64,000 nucleotides of DNA from contig NZ_RQZH01000001.1 in the NCBI RefSeq assembly GCF_003932845.1, positions 172,891-236,890 of the forward strand, given 5' to 3'. The DNA comes from Prevotella sp. OH937_COT-195. GTDB lineage: Bacteria; Bacteroidota; Bacteroidia; Bacteroidales; Bacteroidaceae. Numbering within the stretch: position 1 is the stretch's first letter; the number at the start of each line of letters is the position of its first letter. A program made the position numbers and the translations under genes. This document shows, in pieces, positions 62,286 to 64,000 of the stretch. The notes under the pieces were generated by a model. That model saw only the letters and a list, made by a program, of their open reading frames with translations. It was not told the DNA's origin and did no database searches.

Positions 62286-62903
62286 ATGATGAAAAATAAT
62301 ATTATTTTAATTTGTGTAGTGGTCGGATTCTCCACAATGTCATCGTTCTACGGTTATCAAAGTATAAGAAAAAAAGAAAAGAAGGCGGACGATATTTTGA
62401 AAACCGAAGTGAGACAGAGAAAAAACAAAGGAGAAGAAAAGGTTTCGTCCATAACTTTCGAAAAAGCAATTGCAATGGTCTGTGACATGAAAAAGAGCGA
62501 TGCAATCAATGAACTGTTGAGTATGGGGTGGAAGAAATTGGCTTCAAAGAATTTCAAATTCCATCACGAAATGGCAGGTACGGAAGAGACGGGAAAAGAG
62601 ATAGTGCTGGGGAAAAACATGATATATAAAAATGGGAAACTGGTACCAAAAGGCAATAATTCCGTCGGAGTAATAATAAAGACGATGTATGTAACATCTT
62701 TTGAATTTGCTTTTTCCGACAAAAACTCACGAGACGAGATTGTCAATGGGGCAATAAAGGCCGGCTTCGAATGCAATGAAAATGAAGATGAAGACGGTAA
62801 GTTATACATAAAAAATATTGATGAGGTGAGGGAGAAAATATTGCATGTTTATGATGGAGACGGCATATACTTCGCTGAAATATATATGGCAACGGAATTA
62901 TAA
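62286..62903 (+). CDS. Hypothetical protein with N-terminal membrane anchor or signal
   Basis: 205-residue protein, family not recognised. Residues 5-25 (NIILICVVVGFSTMSSFYGYQS) form a signal or anchor followed by a very basic stretch (SIRKKEKKADDILKTEVRQRKNKGEEK). The rest is soluble, with repeated beta segments (GWKKLASKNFKFHHEM, GVIIKTMYVTSFEFAF, GDGIYFAEIYMATEL). Base composition is AT-rich. It lies 59 bp after the second SpoU gene and 22 bp before the thioesterase, so an operon is possible. Confidence 0.6.
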   Translation: MMKNNIILICVVVGFSTMSSFYGYQSIRKKEKKADDILKTEVRQRKNKGEEKVSSITFEKAIAMVCDMKKSDAINELLSMGWKKLASKNFKFHHEMAGTEETGKEIVLGKNMIYKNGKLVPKGNNSVGVIIKTMYVTSFEFAFSDKNSRDEIVNGAIKAGFECNENEDEDGKLYIKNIDEVREKILHVYDGDGIYFAEIYMATEL

Positions 62904-62925
62904 TATAAAAATAAATTTCAAGGAA

Positions 62926-63297
62926 ATGATAGAAATAGGATTGAAACATACGAGCGAAATGAAAGTATGCGAGGCTGTATCAGCCCAAACGGTTGGTTCG
63001 GGAGATATGCCGGTGCTCGCTACGCCTGCAATGATGGCATTGATGGAGAATGCGGCGATGCTTGCGGTCAAAGATTCGCTTGAAGACGGTCAGACAACCG
63101 TAGGCGGACATATAGAGACTTCTCACCTGAAACCTACAAAAATGGGCGAGACGGTGTCTGCAACGGCGGAAGTCACAAAGATAGATGGCAAGAAAATATT
63201 CTTCCACATTTCTGCATATTGTGGTGGAACTGTGCTTGGTGAAGGAACACATCTCCGGTTTATAGTTGATAAAGAGAAATTCCTTTCAAGGTTTTAG
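62926..63297 (+). CDS. Hotdog-fold thioesterase (FlK-like)
   Basis: 123-residue acyl-CoA thioesterase-type protein. The pattern GSGDMPVLATPAMMALMENAAMLAVKDSL, TTVGGHIETSHLKPTKMGETVSATAEV and CGGTVLGEGTHLRFIVDKEKF matches the FlK-like branch, whose catalytic residues are Thr, Glu and His (T in VLATPAMM, E in LMEN, H in GGHIETSH). The longer frame from 62845 runs through the preceding gene; ATG 62926 has an AAGGAA ribosome site and gives the family start. Substrate unknown. Confidence 0.83.
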   Translation: MIEIGLKHTSEMKVCEAVSAQTVGSGDMPVLATPAMMALMENAAMLAVKDSLEDGQTTVGGHIETSHLKPTKMGETVSATAEVTKIDGKKIFFHISAYCGGTVLGEGTHLRFIVDKEKFLSRF

Positions 63298-63545
63298 AAA
63301 GAAAAGAGAGTTGGCTGTTTGTATGAAGCAGCCATTAGTTGCCTGTATTTTTTCAATAAATACTGACAATAACATGTTACGGACATGTCAAATAATCTGT
63401 CAGCATCAGAGCTCCAACAGACCGGAATATTTCCGGATTATGAGCAATAATAATTAAATCCTGTATTTGTTTCTTGAGATTATGATATCCTTTATATTAG
63501 GAACATCGTTGCAAATACCAAAACGAAGTGCAATAAAAAAGTAGG
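63298..63545. other. Non-coding AT-rich stretch after the thioesterase gene
   Basis: No coding frame was recognised. A short stem TGGCTG/CAGCCA (63312-63317, 63329-63334) with a T-run at 63348-63353 could be a weak terminator for the thioesterase gene. Confidence 0.45.
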
Positions 63546-63609
63546 CCTCGCCGAGAGATGCAGACGTTCTCGAAGCGTAACGAGAGGTTGTCTGCATCTC
63601 TCGGCGAGG
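63546..63609. repeat. Perfect 20-bp palindrome next to an IS30 element
   Basis: CCTCGCCGAGAGATGCAGAC (63546-63565) and its exact complement (63590-63609) flank a 24-nt loop that contains CTCG/CGAG. It is far more GC-rich than its surroundings. On the minus strand it is followed by CCTACTTTTTT, like a terminator, but no minus-strand gene ends here. It directly precedes the likely left end of the insertion sequence. Confidence 0.75.
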
Positions 63610-63624
63610 AAAAAGAAACAACCG

Positions 63625-63708
63625 GCAATACAAATAAAAAAAGGGAGACCGAAATCTCCCCGAGATTAACTAACTTTGTATTGCAAATGTATCATCAATT
63701 AATCTCGG
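63625..63708 (+). promoter_or_regulatory. Interleaved dyads covering the transposase promoter and start
   Basis: Three inverted repeats overlap here: GCAATACAAA/TTTGTATTGC (63625-63634, 63675-63684), GGGAGA/TCTCCC (63643-63648, 63655-63660) and CCGAGATTAA/TTAATCTCGG (63660-63669, 63699-63708). The -7 box TAACTTTG (63671-63678) and ATG 63687 lie inside. The first and third are mutually exclusive as simple hairpins. They could serve as transposase binding sites, an operator or a translation switch. Confidence 0.6.
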
Positions 63709-64000
63709 AGCAAAGGTCGCAATTTTTTGCCTTACTCCAAAAGAAAACAGCGAGAAAAGAAATTGCCGACATCGTCGGCATCAGTCAGGCTACACTGTCA
63801 CGTGAAATCAAACGCAACAGCACGCCATCGGGAAAGTATATTTGGACGAGGGCACACGATATGGCTATGCGGCGCAGAAAGAGAACGGTAACAAATGCCA
63901 AGCTATCCGACGAATTAGTTTGGAGAATCAAGGAATATATTACCAACTACCGGTGGTCTCCAAGACAAATATCAGGGTATCTGCGAATAAATGAGGGGAT
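63687..64000 (+). CDS. IS30-family transposase (3' truncated by window edge)
   Basis: The first 104 codons of an IS30-type DDE transposase. MYHQLISEQRSQFFALLQKKTARKEIADIVGISQATLSREIKRN is the HTH_38 DNA-binding domain. RAHDMAMRRRKRTVTN and YRWSPRQISGYLRIN match the region just before the catalytic core in Bacteroidetes IS30 members. The frame is intact up to the edge. The left inverted repeat of the element could not be fixed with only one end in view. Confidence 0.88.
   Translation, partial: MYHQLISEQRSQFFALLQKKTARKEIADIVGISQATLSREIKRNSTPSGKYIWTRAHDMAMRRRKRTVTNAKLSDELVWRIKEYITNYRWSPRQISGYLRINEG

Larger units (their letters stand above)
63610..64000 (+). mobile_element. IS30-family insertion sequence, left part
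   Basis: Inferred from the transposase start at 63687. The left boundary is uncertain but should lie between the GC-rich palindrome ending at 63609 and the dyads from 63625. The right end is outside the window. Confidence 0.6.

Overview
The window reads as a contiguous piece of a Bacteroidales chromosome, most like the Prevotellaceae. The evidence is the promoter grammar (TTTG about 19 nt upstream of TAnnTTTG, seen before many transcription units), weak Shine-Dalgarno sites, and typical family content: Bacteroidetes YidC, DUF3078, DUF1573, a TonB-dependent receptor next to a large lipoprotein, an S9 dipeptidyl peptidase, IorAB, and an AddAB-type pair. Most of the window is housekeeping. There are no rRNA genes, no CRISPR array and no prophage. 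An IS30-family element begins at the right edge.

Layout: 1-5700 is the 3' half of a nuo operon (nuoJ partial, K, L, M, N). 5.8-10.2 kb is a minus-strand cluster (omega-amidase-like nitrilase, iorA, iorB, aminotransferase) for transamination and oxidative decarboxylation of 2-oxo acids. 10.4-11.8 kb is infC-rpmI-rplT. 12-19.9 kb holds tex, an ABC-F ATPase, an M13 peptidase and a phosphohexomutase. 19.9-20.6 kb is mostly non-coding, with one possible 53-residue membrane peptide. 20.6-28.7 kb holds a U32 protein, a membrane zinc-ribbon protein, a TonB-dependent receptor and a 735-residue TPR-like lipoprotein. 28.9-33.7 kb is kdsA-kdsD-exported PLD enzyme, then a lactate permease. 34.2-34.5 kb carries tRNA-Ser(GCT) and tRNA-Glu(CTC). 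34.6-40.8 kb encodes an AddA/RecB-like helicase-nuclease and an AddB-like nuclease with an Fe-S cysteine set. 40.7-46.7 kb holds menE, an AT-rich HXXEE/SRPBCC pair, fmt, a ClC channel and tsaC. 47.1-52.9 kb is yidC, a DPP5-like peptidase and an MFS transporter on the minus strand. 53-63.3 kb holds DUF3078, DUF1573, aspS, two small putative DNA-binding proteins, menB-menC-gtrA, two divergent SpoU methyltransferases, a hypothetical protein and a thioesterase.

The strongest unexplained signal is in the gaps. Four separate intergenic regions (11869-11956, 23499-23586, 41966-42031, 54424-54511) hold short arrays of a degenerate 22-bp unit with the same phase and purine/pyrimidine pattern in all 15 units. 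The consensus YAAWWYCGSYKRWWTTR is an imperfect dyad, so its A/T half-sites recur every 11 bp. A second family is a MITE-like element of about 205 bp with near-perfect terminal inverted repeats. It is present twice in opposite orientations, bracketing a 10-kb segment.

Other points of interest are an IorA that ends before its usual ferredoxin domain, a probably leaderless ABC-F transcript, a terminator-like hairpin directly before a start codon, menE split from menBC, and interleaved palindromes around the start of the IS30 transposase. All functional names come from reading motifs by eye; no database search was run.
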